Made by a program: the position numbers and the translations under genes. From the NCBI RefSeq assembly GCF_016862115.1, contig NZ_BOMI01000037.1:124001-188000 (forward strand): a stretch of 64,000 bases of DNA, given 5' to 3'. Shown in pieces: positions 51,784-59,935 of this stretch (position 1 is its first letter; each line of letters opens with the position of its first letter). The notes under the pieces were generated by a model. It ran no database searches and was not told the DNA's origin. It saw only the letters and a program-made list of their open reading frames with translations. This DNA is from Paractinoplanes deccanensis. Lineage in GTDB: Bacteria > Actinomycetota > Actinomycetes > Mycobacteriales > Micromonosporaceae.

Positions 51784-53232
51784 ATGTCGTACGACCAGGA
51801 ACGTGCTTCCCGCATAGGCCACGTGCCCACTGTTCTAAGCCCCGCCGTGGCTGAAGCGATGAAGCGTTGGGTGACCCCTTCAGTCAGCGTCGAGGAACCA
51901 ACACAGATCACCAGCCGGCTCATCCCGCTGGATGAGGTTCCTCGCGACCAGCGCCCCGATCCGTCGTTCACCATCGCCTTCGACGGCTCCAACCAGGAAG
52001 TCGAGGCCCGCGCGGGATTCCCGTCCGTGCGGGTGGGCTTCCTGCAGATCGCGGGCGTCTACGTCGACATCCTGCGCTTCCTCAATGCCAACCGCAGCGG
52101 CCTGGTCGACGCCCGGGAACTCGAACGCGCCCAAATCACTCAGACGGTCAACGCTGTACTGCCGGGCTCGAATGTGACGATCAAGGGGTTCACCGGCAAG
52201 GAGTCCTGGCGCGCGGAGTTCGACCGTGCGCTACACGAATCCGGCATCGACGACTTCGGCGCGAAGTTCACCCTCGCTGACGCCTTGATGACCATCCACG
52301 GCGCCCCGGGCAGGCCGGCGCCTCACGCCGAACTCGCTAAGTGTCCCAGCTGCGAGAAGGCCAGCTCTCCAGTGCAGACCGTCCCACCTGGCGGCGGGCG
52401 CTGCAGCCAATCTGGCTGCGGCGAGGCACTGCATTTGGCCGACGTGCTTCGCGTGTACGAGGAATTCAGCGACGAAGGGGAGAACCTCGGCCCCCTGAAC
52501 CGAGCGATGAACATCGCCGAACGGCTGTTGCTTGTCGCATATATTGACGGCTTCTACCGCGAGGACCCAAGTAGGCTTTCTCAGGGACTGTTCATCACCG
52601 ACGGACCCCTGGCCCTCTACGGACCGATGGCTCCGATGAAATCGAAGTTTCTGTCCTACTGGGAGCAGCTATGCAGTGACCTCGACCGCCGCGACATCGC
52701 GGCGCCGTTGCTTGTTGGCATCGAGAAGACGGGCCGCTTCGTAGACCACGCCCGAGCCATCCAGGATCACATCAAACCGGGCCACGTGATGGTCCTCGAT
52801 ACGCCGTACGTCAACCAGTACATCGTTAACCAAAAACCCGAACATTTCTACGGTCAGGACGAGTTCTACGGACGCCGGTTCTTCTACCGCACCACGACAG
52901 GGGAAGTTCTTGTCGTCACCGTGCCGCGGCTGCCGAGTGGCAGACCTTATGAGAAGCCGCAGAAGAATCCGGACGGCACCTTTGTCTCTGGGCCAGAAGA
53001 GCAACTGGCCTCGTACCCGACGCTGCGTGCCACACTTGAGGCACTCGACCTTCTACAGACTCGCCTCTACCCCAACGCCGTCATCCCCGTCGCGCTGGCA
53101 CACTCGGCGTCCTCGTTGCCGCTAGGGACCGGTCGCAGCGTTCTAACTCTTCTTGCCCAGCAAGCGCTAAACATGCCGCGCGACACGATCAGTCTCAGTA
53201 GGTTCAAACCGCCGCGATACGGTCAGAGGTAG
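51784..53232 (+). CDS. NurA-like nuclease with inserted zinc ribbon
   Basis: 482 residues from ATG 51784. FTIAFDGSNQEVEA (Asp67) and LFITDGPLALYGPMAPMK (Asp273) are the metal-binding acidic motifs of NurA, and LLVGIEKTGRF at about residues 309-319 is the third conserved segment. Between the first two lies an insert with CPSC (187-190) and C207/C212, a probable zinc ribbon not found in the simplest NurA proteins. NurA degrades DNA ends with HerA. With the adenine methyltransferase, self versus foreign discrimination is a plausible role. Confidence 0.85.
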   Translation: MSYDQERASRIGHVPTVLSPAVAEAMKRWVTPSVSVEEPTQITSRLIPLDEVPRDQRPDPSFTIAFDGSNQEVEARAGFPSVRVGFLQIAGVYVDILRFLNANRSGLVDARELERAQITQTVNAVLPGSNVTIKGFTGKESWRAEFDRALHESGIDDFGAKFTLADALMTIHGAPGRPAPHAELAKCPSCEKASSPVQTVPPGGGRCSQSGCGEALHLADVLRVYEEFSDEGENLGPLNRAMNIAERLLLVAYIDGFYREDPSRLSQGLFITDGPLALYGPMAPMKSKFLSYWEQLCSDLDRRDIAAPLLVGIEKTGRFVDHARAIQDHIKPGHVMVLDTPYVNQYIVNQKPEHFYGQDEFYGRRFFYRTTTGEVLVVTVPRLPSGRPYEKPQKNPDGTFVSGPEEQLASYPTLRATLEALDLLQTRLYPNAVIPVALAHSASSLPLGTGRSVLTLLAQQALNMPRDTISLSRFKPPRYGQR

Positions 53233-53263
53233 GCGGGAGGGTCTTTTCTCGCCCCCGCATACC
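53228..53263 (+). terminator. imperfect hairpin after NurA
   Basis: GGTA-G-GCGGG pairs with CCCGC-A-TACC with one mismatch, around a loop containing TCTTTTCTC. It overlaps the NurA stop. It is a plausible terminator of the forward module; the stem is modest. Confidence 0.4.
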
Positions 53264-53429
53264 TCCCACTTGCGGCTACCCGCGCCCTAACGTTGCCTCA
53301 CCCGCCACGCCGTCCCTGGTGAGGCGGCAACTCCTTCGGCGACCCAAAGCGCCGGATCGGCCCGGCCATACATCTCGCGCAGTCCGCCGTCAACCCAAGG
53401 CGAGACTGCGAGACCGCAGCGGGCCAGGA

Positions 53430-53972
53430 TCAGCGGAAGGGCACGGGCAACGCGTCGCCGGGCCGAAGAACGACAATGCCGTCGAACTCCACGAAGCCGT
53501 CGGGCTCCAGACCATCAGGCAACCTGAAGAACCGTGCTTCCAGACCCCCGGCAAGCTCACCAGTGCGTGTCACCGGGATCGGCCCACGGTCCCGCTCGGC
53601 GAGCGCAAACGAGGCTCGGTGACCGAACAGCCCAACCAACCCAGCCGGCACGAACTCGTCGCCCGGCATCAGTACCTGCCGACGCCGCACGCCGGGCTCG
53701 ATCTGCGTTACGTGGATGACACTCTTCGGCGACAGCGACCTACCCGCCGCCACCGGCAACTCCATCCGTTCCGCCGCAGTAATCCACCGGCACCGATGCT
53801 GGGCATCAGGCCGCTGCTCGAACCAGGCCGCGTCCGTAACCATGAGCGCATCCAACGACGTCGCCATGGGGCAGGTTGGCTCATGGACAAGTGTGCCGCC
53901 CGACGGGCGCTTGCCACAGTCCGGGCATTTAGGGCCGGCAGGGTGTCCGCTGCGACGTCGACTTGCAGGCAC
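53430..53972 (-). CDS. hypothetical zinc-knuckle protein between the defence modules
   Basis: 180 residues from GTG 53972, with GAGGAG further upstream. CPDCGKRPSGGTLVHEPTC at about residues 16-34 is a four-cysteine/His zinc-knuckle-like unit. The rest is a beta-rich domain (VIHVTQIEPGVRRRQVLM; DGFVEFDGIVVLRPGDALP). It is convergent with NurA. No family is recognised. It could belong to the defence island or be an independent cargo gene. Confidence 0.5.
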   Translation of the reverse strand: MPASRRRSGHPAGPKCPDCGKRPSGGTLVHEPTCPMATSLDALMVTDAAWFEQRPDAQHRCRWITAAERMELPVAAGRSLSPKSVIHVTQIEPGVRRRQVLMPGDEFVPAGLVGLFGHRASFALAERDRGPIPVTRTGELAGGLEARFFRLPDGLEPDGFVEFDGIVVLRPGDALPVPFR

Positions 53973-54174
53973 GGTTTATCAGACTCCTCGCCCTGTCAGG
54001 CCGCCTCAAAGCGGTCTCTAAATACCATACCGATCGATGTCACGCAGGGCGGCCGTGAAGGGGCCAAGGCGCTATGGCGGACGACGACCGCGCCGCCCTG
54101 AGGCCGAAGTCCGGTGATCAGCTCCGGGTGTTACCGAGGATCAGAGCGCGTGTCCTGGGCGCATAGCACCATCT

Positions 54175-54190
54175 TCGTACTAGTGTACGA
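54175..54190. promoter_or_regulatory. TCGTAC-TAGT-GTACGA palindrome
   Basis: A perfect 6+4+6 palindrome lies about 100 bases upstream of the small gene at 54290, in a 317-base stretch (53973-54289) that otherwise shows no gene longer than a 30-codon frame from ATG 54074. It is probably an operator. Confidence 0.4.
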
Positions 54191-54289
54191 GAGTTCGCGA
54201 TCGCCCCGGTCGAAGGCTGGTACCGCGAGCTCAAATAAGGGCAAAAAGCGCGCAGCGAACATTGCGACTCGAACTGGAGGGTGACCGTG

Positions 54290-54481
54290 ATGGAGCAACG
54301 CCAGGCGGCAGAACTGACTTGGGTATTCCGCCCGGCTTCAACGCGACCTGAGCGTTTCCAAGCCTTGGCTGGCACGCCAGTGCACGGAACCGGGCCGGTC
54401 TCGCCCGACGGAGAGGCGGAGGTCGTCCTGGGCGACGGCACTCGTCTGCGCGCAACACCAGCCGAGATCGTCGCCGAATAG
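54290..54481 (+). CDS. small hypothetical protein, 63 residues
   Basis: ATG 54290 has GGAGGG nine bases upstream; GTG 54281 is an alternative. The product (ELTWVFRPASTRPERFQALA, then a DGEAEVVLGDGTRLRATPAE strand pair) looks like a small beta protein. It is isolated between the two defence modules. No family is recognised. Confidence 0.5.
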   Translation: MEQRQAAELTWVFRPASTRPERFQALAGTPVHGTGPVSPDGEAEVVLGDGTRLRATPAEIVAE

Positions 54482-54524
54482 CGTCAGGATCGGTAAGACC
54501 GCAACCTGGGGCTGTGCCGAGGTT

Positions 54525-54553
54525 ATCCACAGGGCGTCCCAACGGCTGTGGAT
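54525..54553. repeat. ATCCACAG/CTGTGGAT inverted repeat with a DnaA-box match
   Basis: ATCCACAG (54525-54532) and CTGTGGAT (54546-54553) are perfect inverted copies 13 bases apart. The left copy is part of TTATCCACA (54523-54531), identical to the DnaA box consensus. The site lies between convergent genes in a 325-base gap (54482-54806) with no other gene seen. A hairpin terminator is the simplest reading. Confidence 0.4.
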
Positions 54554-54806
54554 TCTGCGATGCTCGACAGGTCGTCGAGGTCACTCCCTCGCATCGCCGG
54601 CCACGGCTACGAGCAGGTGGGGCGAGGCGAGCAGCAGCGCCATCGACAAGCGGCGGCCCGCCCGCGATGTCGCAGACGGGCCGTCGCCCTTTGCCTCAGT
54701 GCCAGCCTCGGCGCCCGGCATCACTCGCACAAGGCCCCGGCACATCGCGAAGAACTGCGCGACAAGATCGTCAGCGTCGGAGAACAGTGACGTCTCTTGT
54801 GCGAAG

Positions 54807-56468
54807 TCAAGGGTGATGTATGCGACCTCGAATGGCGGTGGCGAAAGCGACTAACTGCTCGACCGTTCCTTGCTCTGCTATGCGTCGGAGCGCATATCCA
54901 AGGGCTTGATCGTGGAAGCCTTGTTTGCTCACCCATTCGATAATCTGGTCGAGGTCTATCGGAAGTTTCTCGTCCTGCATGTTGCCGCGCACTCGACCCT
55001 GCAATTGGCCCAGTGGCCGACCGATGCGTCCGCGATCACGTGGCGTCGTGGCCGGCGATGACTCCCTATTATTTGCCGATTTCGGATCTACGATTTGGCT
55101 GCGCCGGGCCGGCCAGTTGCCCTCCGGCAATTTGCGAATCTCCTGTCGCCTCTTCACGAGAAACGATGGACCGAAATCGCTCGTTACCCATTGCCAAACG
55201 CCGTCTTTGCCTTCAACGGGATCGATTCCGTGGATGGGTTTGACCCAACCAATTCCGCCGATCGCCACTTGGCCTCCCGCCAGTCCAACCGCTTCGAGTT
55301 GACTCCGCGGCGGTGACCAGTGCAAAAGATCTGGGTAACTGAATGTCTCGGTAGGGCCATTCGTTGCAATCGTCGCGAGCCGAATTGCTTCCTCGCGCAT
55401 GTAGGCCGAGTCTAGCAATGGCGCCGGCAACGTTGGCTCATCTGAAACACCGACGATCGCCGCCGCCATTGTGGCGATGGTGTCGGTGTCCGTTTGGAGT
55501 GAACGGGCTGCGAGTAGGCTGACGGCTGCCGGATCTGATGGGAGAGCGGCGGCTAGCACGAGTGCCGCGACTGCCGTGGTTGTACCGCTGCCTCGCTGTG
55601 CTGGATCCGTAAGCTTCAGGGCTGCAATGAGGCCCTCGTACATCCTTTCGGGGCTGTCTGTCGTTTCGGTAACTTGCTGAGCCGTGACGAGTAGCTCGCG
55701 ACATTCATCAACTGTGACATGCCATGCTTCGGCAAATGGGCGACCGGTAGCCTTTTCCCACGATGGGCGCCACAACGAAGCTAATTGATGATTTCCGTCG
55801 ATTAGCTCGACAGCTTTGTCGACGACGTTGAGTAGTTCAGGCAAATCTTTGAACTTTGGTGCGACCCCAGAGTCAATCGCAACGCCTAGTGCAACGGCGT
55901 GCAAGACAGCGCCAACCAATGCGCGGGGGTGGCCGTGGGTTGTCGTTCCGTTGACGATGACATCGAGGAGGTGCGGTCCGAGGCTGGCAGGACTCTGAGC
56001 AGACCAGATATGCGGTTGAATACGCATGGCGACGCCATTGCCGCCAGCATCGTGCCATCCTTCAAAGAAATTGCCGAACCATGGGATGTTGGGCTTTGCC
56101 AGGTTGGCCGCCGCCGCCTTGCTCGCACGTCCGCCGCCTAGGGCATAGGCCGGCCATACCGGGAGTTCTACACGTGCAAATGCCTCTACATCGAACCCGT
56201 GGCCCGAGATCGCCCTCGCCGTGGCCAGGCGTAGCTGAGTGTCATCTGAATAGCATCCGGCGGGAAGAGTGACTTCTACGCCGAATCGTCCTCCTACGCG
56301 GCGCACCCATTCCACGGGCTCCACGAGCGGACGACCGCCGAGCCGCCGGCTGAGGCCATTTTCATCCGTGAGTTCTGAGATAAAGCCGACAGCGTCGGCC
56401 CAAGCCGCCCACAACATTGAGGAAATGGTGCGCTGCCGGCGCTTCGCCTCGCTTTGAGTCTCGTTCAC
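54807..56468 (-). CDS. ADP-ribosylglycohydrolase (DraG/ARH family), candidate antitoxin
   Basis: 553 residues from GTG 56468, whose GTGA overlaps the DarT-like stop. CYSDDTQLRLA at about residues 72-82 is the first metal-binding motif (SDDT), GGNGVAMRIQPH at 142-153 and THGHPRALVGAV at 177-188 are core motifs, and TDTDTIATMAAAIVG at 326-340 is the second acidic motif. All key acidic residues are kept, so it should remove ADP-ribose. The last 200 residues are a non-family extension. Next to a DarT-like ADP-ribosyltransferase it is probably the neutralising enzyme. Its codons are relatively AT-rich. Confidence 0.87.
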   Translation of the reverse strand: MNETQSEAKRRQRTISSMLWAAWADAVGFISELTDENGLSRRLGGRPLVEPVEWVRRVGGRFGVEVTLPAGCYSDDTQLRLATARAISGHGFDVEAFARVELPVWPAYALGGGRASKAAAANLAKPNIPWFGNFFEGWHDAGGNGVAMRIQPHIWSAQSPASLGPHLLDVIVNGTTTHGHPRALVGAVLHAVALGVAIDSGVAPKFKDLPELLNVVDKAVELIDGNHQLASLWRPSWEKATGRPFAEAWHVTVDECRELLVTAQQVTETTDSPERMYEGLIAALKLTDPAQRGSGTTTAVAALVLAAALPSDPAAVSLLAARSLQTDTDTIATMAAAIVGVSDEPTLPAPLLDSAYMREEAIRLATIATNGPTETFSYPDLLHWSPPRSQLEAVGLAGGQVAIGGIGWVKPIHGIDPVEGKDGVWQWVTSDFGPSFLVKRRQEIRKLPEGNWPARRSQIVDPKSANNRESSPATTPRDRGRIGRPLGQLQGRVRGNMQDEKLPIDLDQIIEWVSKQGFHDQALGYALRRIAEQGTVEQLVAFATAIRGRIHHP

Positions 56469-57130
56469 TGGAATACCTCCGGCCTCACTGTGACTGGCAC
56501 TCGCGGCACATGCGGGAAGATCGCAAAGAGCCCGTGCACGTGATCCACATTCTCGCCGTCACGTACGTATATGGCCGTCAGCTTACTGATCGATAATTCG
56601 CCGGGATACAATACTTCCGCCTGAGGGTCGGTGGTCCACTCCAGCGGCATTCCCTGGTACCGGACCTTCCTTGAACCGTAATATCCCCATTCGACCGACC
56701 CCGCAAAAAGCTTGCGCAGCGCGGGCGCCCCCATGCCGCGTTCAACGCAATTATGATATGTGTTGTTCGTGGTGGTGAAATAGACCCCAGGGTCGGCCAG
56801 AATGGAGCGATCGAACGCCAGTACGGCCCACCAGGTCTCGCCATCGTTATGCCAGCTATTTGCTGAAATTCCAAGCATTCGCCCGTTAACGCGGCTTATG
56901 GACAGATTGACGTAATCAGTCCAGTCGGCATCCTTTAAGCGGTCGGTGCAGTTTGGTTTATATATGTGCTCAATGTAATGATCCGCGTCTAGTCGATCAC
57001 GTGACCGGACCGCGCCGGTCGCGAAGATCCCGAGCAGGCCGTTGCCGGTTGTGAAGTGCAGTACCTCGGTGATCCCTCGTTCGGCGACGTATGTGGTGAT
57101 CTCGTCAGTTTTGGCCGGTCCGCCGCTCAC
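56465..57130 (-). CDS. DarT-like (DUF4433) ADP-ribosyltransferase, candidate toxin
   Basis: 221 residues from GTG 57130, overlapping the helicase stop (GTGA). VLHFTTGNGLLGIFATGAV at residues 23-41 is the NAD-binding HFT and loop region. YVNLSISRVNGRML at 73-86 follows. DPQAEVLYPGELS at 168-180 contains the likely catalytic Glu172, matching the QAE(V/F)L motif of DarT. DarT proteins ADP-ribosylate thymidine bases of single-stranded DNA and block replication. The complete catalytic set suggests activity. The usual DarG macrodomain partner is absent; the DraG-type hydrolase is adjacent. Confidence 0.82.
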   Translation of the reverse strand: MSGGPAKTDEITTYVAERGITEVLHFTTGNGLLGIFATGAVRSRDRLDADHYIEHIYKPNCTDRLKDADWTDYVNLSISRVNGRMLGISANSWHNDGETWWAVLAFDRSILADPGVYFTTTNNTYHNCVERGMGAPALRKLFAGSVEWGYYGSRKVRYQGMPLEWTTDPQAEVLYPGELSISKLTAIYVRDGENVDHVHGLFAIFPHVPRVPVTVRPEVFQ

Positions 57131-58527
57131 AAGGTCACCAACTCGTAGGTATCGGGCTTGAGCAGACCGAGGACCGTCGAGGGGTCGTCCGATTTGTAGC
57201 CAATGATGACAGATTTCCGTGCCCGGCCTACGGCCATCGCGATGAGGCGGCGGAGTCGGTCGAGCTGGGCGTCTCCGTCGCCGCCACCATGCGGCGTGAC
57301 CTCTTGGTTGAGGCCCGGCATGATGACATGGTCGAACTCCAGGCCCTTGGCCGAATGGATCGTGCAAAGTGCCACTTGCTCGGGGCCTGTCGGCCATGTG
57401 CTTGCCCGGGTCAACTCCGTCCATGGAATCCCAGCCGCCTTGAGCCGTGATCGCAGGTAGTCAAACCATCGTCCGCCACGGGGCTGGAGGAACACGACCG
57501 ACTCGCTGGTCAAGTCCACGGTGTTCAAGAGCCTGGCCAAGACGTAGTCGACCTGGCGGCTGTACTGGCCCGACACCACCACCGGCAGCGGTCCGTCAGA
57601 CTCGCACGCTTCAAAGTCAGGAAGTGTGCCGTCATCCTCAAGCGGAAGACCCTCGACGAGGGGCCGGGCAAAGGCGGCGATCTGCTTGGTGTTGCGGTAG
57701 TTGCGCTTGAGCGGGTGGATCTTGGCGAACGAGTCGATCCCGGCTTCCTTCCACGTGAAAAACCGTGGGTAGATTCGCTGGGCCGCGTCGATCACGAACG
57801 TGGCCGAGAAGGGATCGTTGAGGTGCTGTAGCACCGTGCGGATCTGGTTGGCGGAGAAGTCTTGGGCCTCGTCGATGATGACAACGTCCCACGGGGGTAC
57901 ATCGTCGACCCGCCCAGCCGCGACGGCGATATCGTTCCAGTCCATCAACCCCTTCTGCTTCTTCAGGTCGATGTACGGGAAGATCACCTCGTCCAACAGT
58001 CGTCGCCGCAGCCCCTGGTCCACCCGAGGGGTGGCACCGCGCCCACCACGCCGGGCCGGCAGGTAGGCTTCAAGGTCATCCAGCTCGAACCGGCCTAAGA
58101 CGTAATCAACCTCCTCAATAAGGAAGTCGGTGTCTCCGGCCAAGGGCCTGACCAGGGGCCGCAACAGCTTCGCCGAGTCGTCTCGGTCCAGAATCTCGGC
58201 GCCGCCCAAAAGGTCCACGGCCCACTTTCCGAAGGTCAACACTTGGAGTTCCAGCCCGACGTGGCCAATGACCTGAGCCCGAGCAAGCTCGCTGATGTAT
58301 CCCTCAAGAGTTCGGTTGTAGGTCAGTACCAGCACCCGAACCGGGGCTTCCAGGCCGAGTCGGGCGCGGCGTGACGACCATGACTCGCACAAGATCCGAA
58401 GACGATAGAGAGCTGTCGTTGTCTTTCCGCTCCCAGCGGCACCGCGGATGAGGACATACCCCGGCTTGGTGTCCCCGAGGATGGTCAACTGTTCGGGGGT
58501 AGGGGAGATAGGCGGAAGGATCCGCAT
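57127..58527 (-). CDS. UvrD/PcrA-like superfamily 1 helicase
   Basis: 466 residues from ATG 58527, preceded by AGGAGG; the longer frame lacks a binding site. Walker A GAAGSGKTTTALYRL is at about residues 29-43, motif II VVIIDEAQDFSANQ near 212-225, motif III-like ATFVIDAAQRIYPRF follows, and the C-terminal UvrD_C_2-type CTIHSAKGLEFDHVIMPG is near 386. It is shorter than full UvrD (about 700 residues), as in stand-alone ATPase/helicase partners of defence genes. It heads a three-gene operon with the DarT-like and hydrolase genes. Confidence 0.9.
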   Translation of the reverse strand: MRILPPISPTPEQLTILGDTKPGYVLIRGAAGSGKTTTALYRLRILCESWSSRRARLGLEAPVRVLVLTYNRTLEGYISELARAQVIGHVGLELQVLTFGKWAVDLLGGAEILDRDDSAKLLRPLVRPLAGDTDFLIEEVDYVLGRFELDDLEAYLPARRGGRGATPRVDQGLRRRLLDEVIFPYIDLKKQKGLMDWNDIAVAAGRVDDVPPWDVVIIDEAQDFSANQIRTVLQHLNDPFSATFVIDAAQRIYPRFFTWKEAGIDSFAKIHPLKRNYRNTKQIAAFARPLVEGLPLEDDGTLPDFEACESDGPLPVVVSGQYSRQVDYVLARLLNTVDLTSESVVFLQPRGGRWFDYLRSRLKAAGIPWTELTRASTWPTGPEQVALCTIHSAKGLEFDHVIMPGLNQEVTPHGGGDGDAQLDRLRRLIAMAVGRARKSVIIGYKSDDPSTVLGLLKPDTYELVTL

Positions 58528-58685
58528 GGCCGCCTCCTGGCGGGTCGGGGCTCGGTGTGCCGAGCTCACATGGCGGCCATATTACTCCGCCGACGCCCAA
58601 CGAGCAGATGCGTCCCTTCTTCTTCCCCTTCGGCTGGTCCGCCTCGGCATGCTACGCGGCGCGGACCGCCGGGTGGGGGTTGATT

Positions 58686-58709
58686 CCGCTGGCGTTCGAG
58701 CGCCAGCGG
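58686..58709. repeat. perfect 9-base hairpin
   Basis: CCGCTGGCG and CGCCAGCGG flank TTCGAG. It lies upstream of the helicase operon start, about 160 bases away. It may be an operator, an old terminator or an att-region structure. Confidence 0.35.
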
Positions 58710-59347
58710 ACGAGATCCTCCGAGGCGCCCAGGTGCCGGCCGTCTGGGTGTGGTCCAGGCCAGCGAACTTGACCTGCTTGATCGCCGCCTCGGGCACGGG
58801 CCCGGCAACTGGTTTGCCCACGCCAGGCGCCCCCACGATCGTGGAGGTCACCTGGCCGACGGGTGGTACCGCACGGTGGGACAAGGGTGACATGAACGGC
58901 GGTCCGCATGGTTCCTGGGCGGACGAGCTAGCGGCCAACACCCCAGTTCGCACGCCGGGGCGGCGGAAGGGGAAGGGTCACGCTTACCACCAAAACACGG
59001 CCGGATGTGTCGCAGTTGTTTGTGGTGCCCCCGGCAGGGCATCAACCTGCGCCAGCCGCAGGCGGCGGTGGGTGCGCTGACACGGAACGGCCCCCGTTTA
59101 CCCCCCGAAACCCGTGCATACTGCTGACCAGTCCTGACAAGTAGCGATCATCTTGGGTTGGCTTTTTGCAGGTCAACGCCAAGTTCTGGTGCCTGATGAC
59201 AAGTCAACAGGCGTGATGGTTGAGGAGCGTAGGTTGACGGTTCAATTCGCTGTGGGCACCGGGCAGCCCGTACGCACCGGATTTGGTTCGCGGGTGGACC
59301 TTGGTGTGTCGCTGCGTGGCCCCACCGGGTTGGTGCGTGGTCTATAA

Positions 59348-59366
59348 GTGATCCATGCGTGATCCA
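59348..59366. repeat. tandem GTGATCCA sites near the attachment site
   Basis: GTGATCCA occurs at 59348-59355 and 59359-59366 in the same orientation, 11 bases apart. A third copy, GTGATCCATG, lies at 59609-59618 on the other side of the tRNA fragment. Evenly phased short repeats flanking an attachment core are typical of integrase arm or excisionase sites. Confidence 0.45.
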
Positions 59367-59483
59367 CGGTCCTGGTACCGGATGTCACACGTCAGCCTAA
59401 GCCGGCATTCCGAAAGCACGGACTTGCACGCAAACTGGTATGTAGCCGCGTAAGGCGACACGACGCGGTAGCGCCTGACAGGC

Positions 59484-59538
59484 AGAGCAGCGGACTCTTA
59501 ATCCGCGGGTTGTAGGTTCAAGTCCTACGCGGCGCACC
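59484..59538 (+). tRNA. 3' part of tRNA-Lys(CTT), attachment-site remnant
   Basis: From AGAGCAGCGGA onward the sequence matches a tRNA-Lys: anticodon stem GCGGA/TCCGC around loop CTCTTAA (anticodon CTT at 59497-59499), variable GGGTT, T arm GTAGG-TTCAAGT-CCTAC and 3' acceptor GCGGCGC-A. A normal gene would begin GCGCCGC, but the bases upstream (59461-59483) fit neither the acceptor nor the D stem (G-A mismatch in the D stem). It is therefore a 3' remnant, as left when an element integrates into a tRNA 3' end. The intact gene should be at the element's other end. Confidence 0.75.
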
Positions 59539-59546
59539 GGTGATCG

Positions 59547-59586
59547 GGGCTCTGATCAGACCTTCACGTCTGATCAGAGCCCTTTT
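59547..59586 (+). terminator. intrinsic terminator of the tRNA locus
   Basis: GGGCTCTGATCAGAC (59547-59561) pairs perfectly with GTCTGATCAGAGCCC (59568-59582) across CTTCAC, followed by TTTT. It starts nine bases after the tRNA 3' end, the normal place for its terminator. It marks the chromosomal side of the junction. Confidence 0.88.
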
Positions 59587-59935
59587 CGTATCCCTTGCGG
59601 ATGGTTGTGTGATCCATGTGTGCTCTGGGTCCCTGACGGCCGCCGACACGAGCCGCCAGTCGCCGCCGTTCCGGCCCAGGTGGCTCAGATCCTGGACCCC
59701 GCAGTCACCGTTTCCCGCCCTGCACCACCGTTCCAGTTCCTGGTCGGTGAGTCGGATCGGAGAACAACACTGCGGCGTCATCGCTCTCACGGGCGAGGGC
59801 CAGCGGCCATCGACCACCGACCTGCGCCAGAGATGACACCGGCCCGCCGGCGCGCCAGTGGATTCGGCGTACCGGCACGCGCGACCAGCGTTGTCCGAGC
59901 GGAAAAGTGTCATACCCGAATGCGATCGTCTGCCG

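Larger units (their letters stand above)
58528..59483. other. gene-poor end of the element next to the attachment site
   Basis: No confident gene is seen. A minus frame at 58582-58953 (about 100 to 123 residues) and a plus frame at 59153-59347 lack good binding sites. TGACAAGT occurs at 59135-59142 and 59197-59204. Together with the GTGATCCA repeats near 59350, this suggests protein-binding sites near the attachment site. Confidence 0.4.

Noticed and set aside
51006-51992. Long antisense frame inside the HerA gene
   Set aside because: It is the shadow of a strongly coding frame with HerA motifs; high-GC codon bias creates such frames.
54523-54531. DnaA box as evidence for a replication origin
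   Set aside because: Only one exact box is present, without a cluster or an AT-rich unwinding region or a dnaA/rep gene nearby.
58582-58953. Minus-strand frame of 123 codons upstream of the helicase
   Set aside because: No good ribosome binding site, and the sequence is dominated by Arg/Pro/Ser as in chance high-GC frames.
59461-59538. Complete tRNA-Lys gene
   Set aside because: The 3' half fits, but the 5' acceptor strand and D stem do not pair, so only a 3' remnant is reported.
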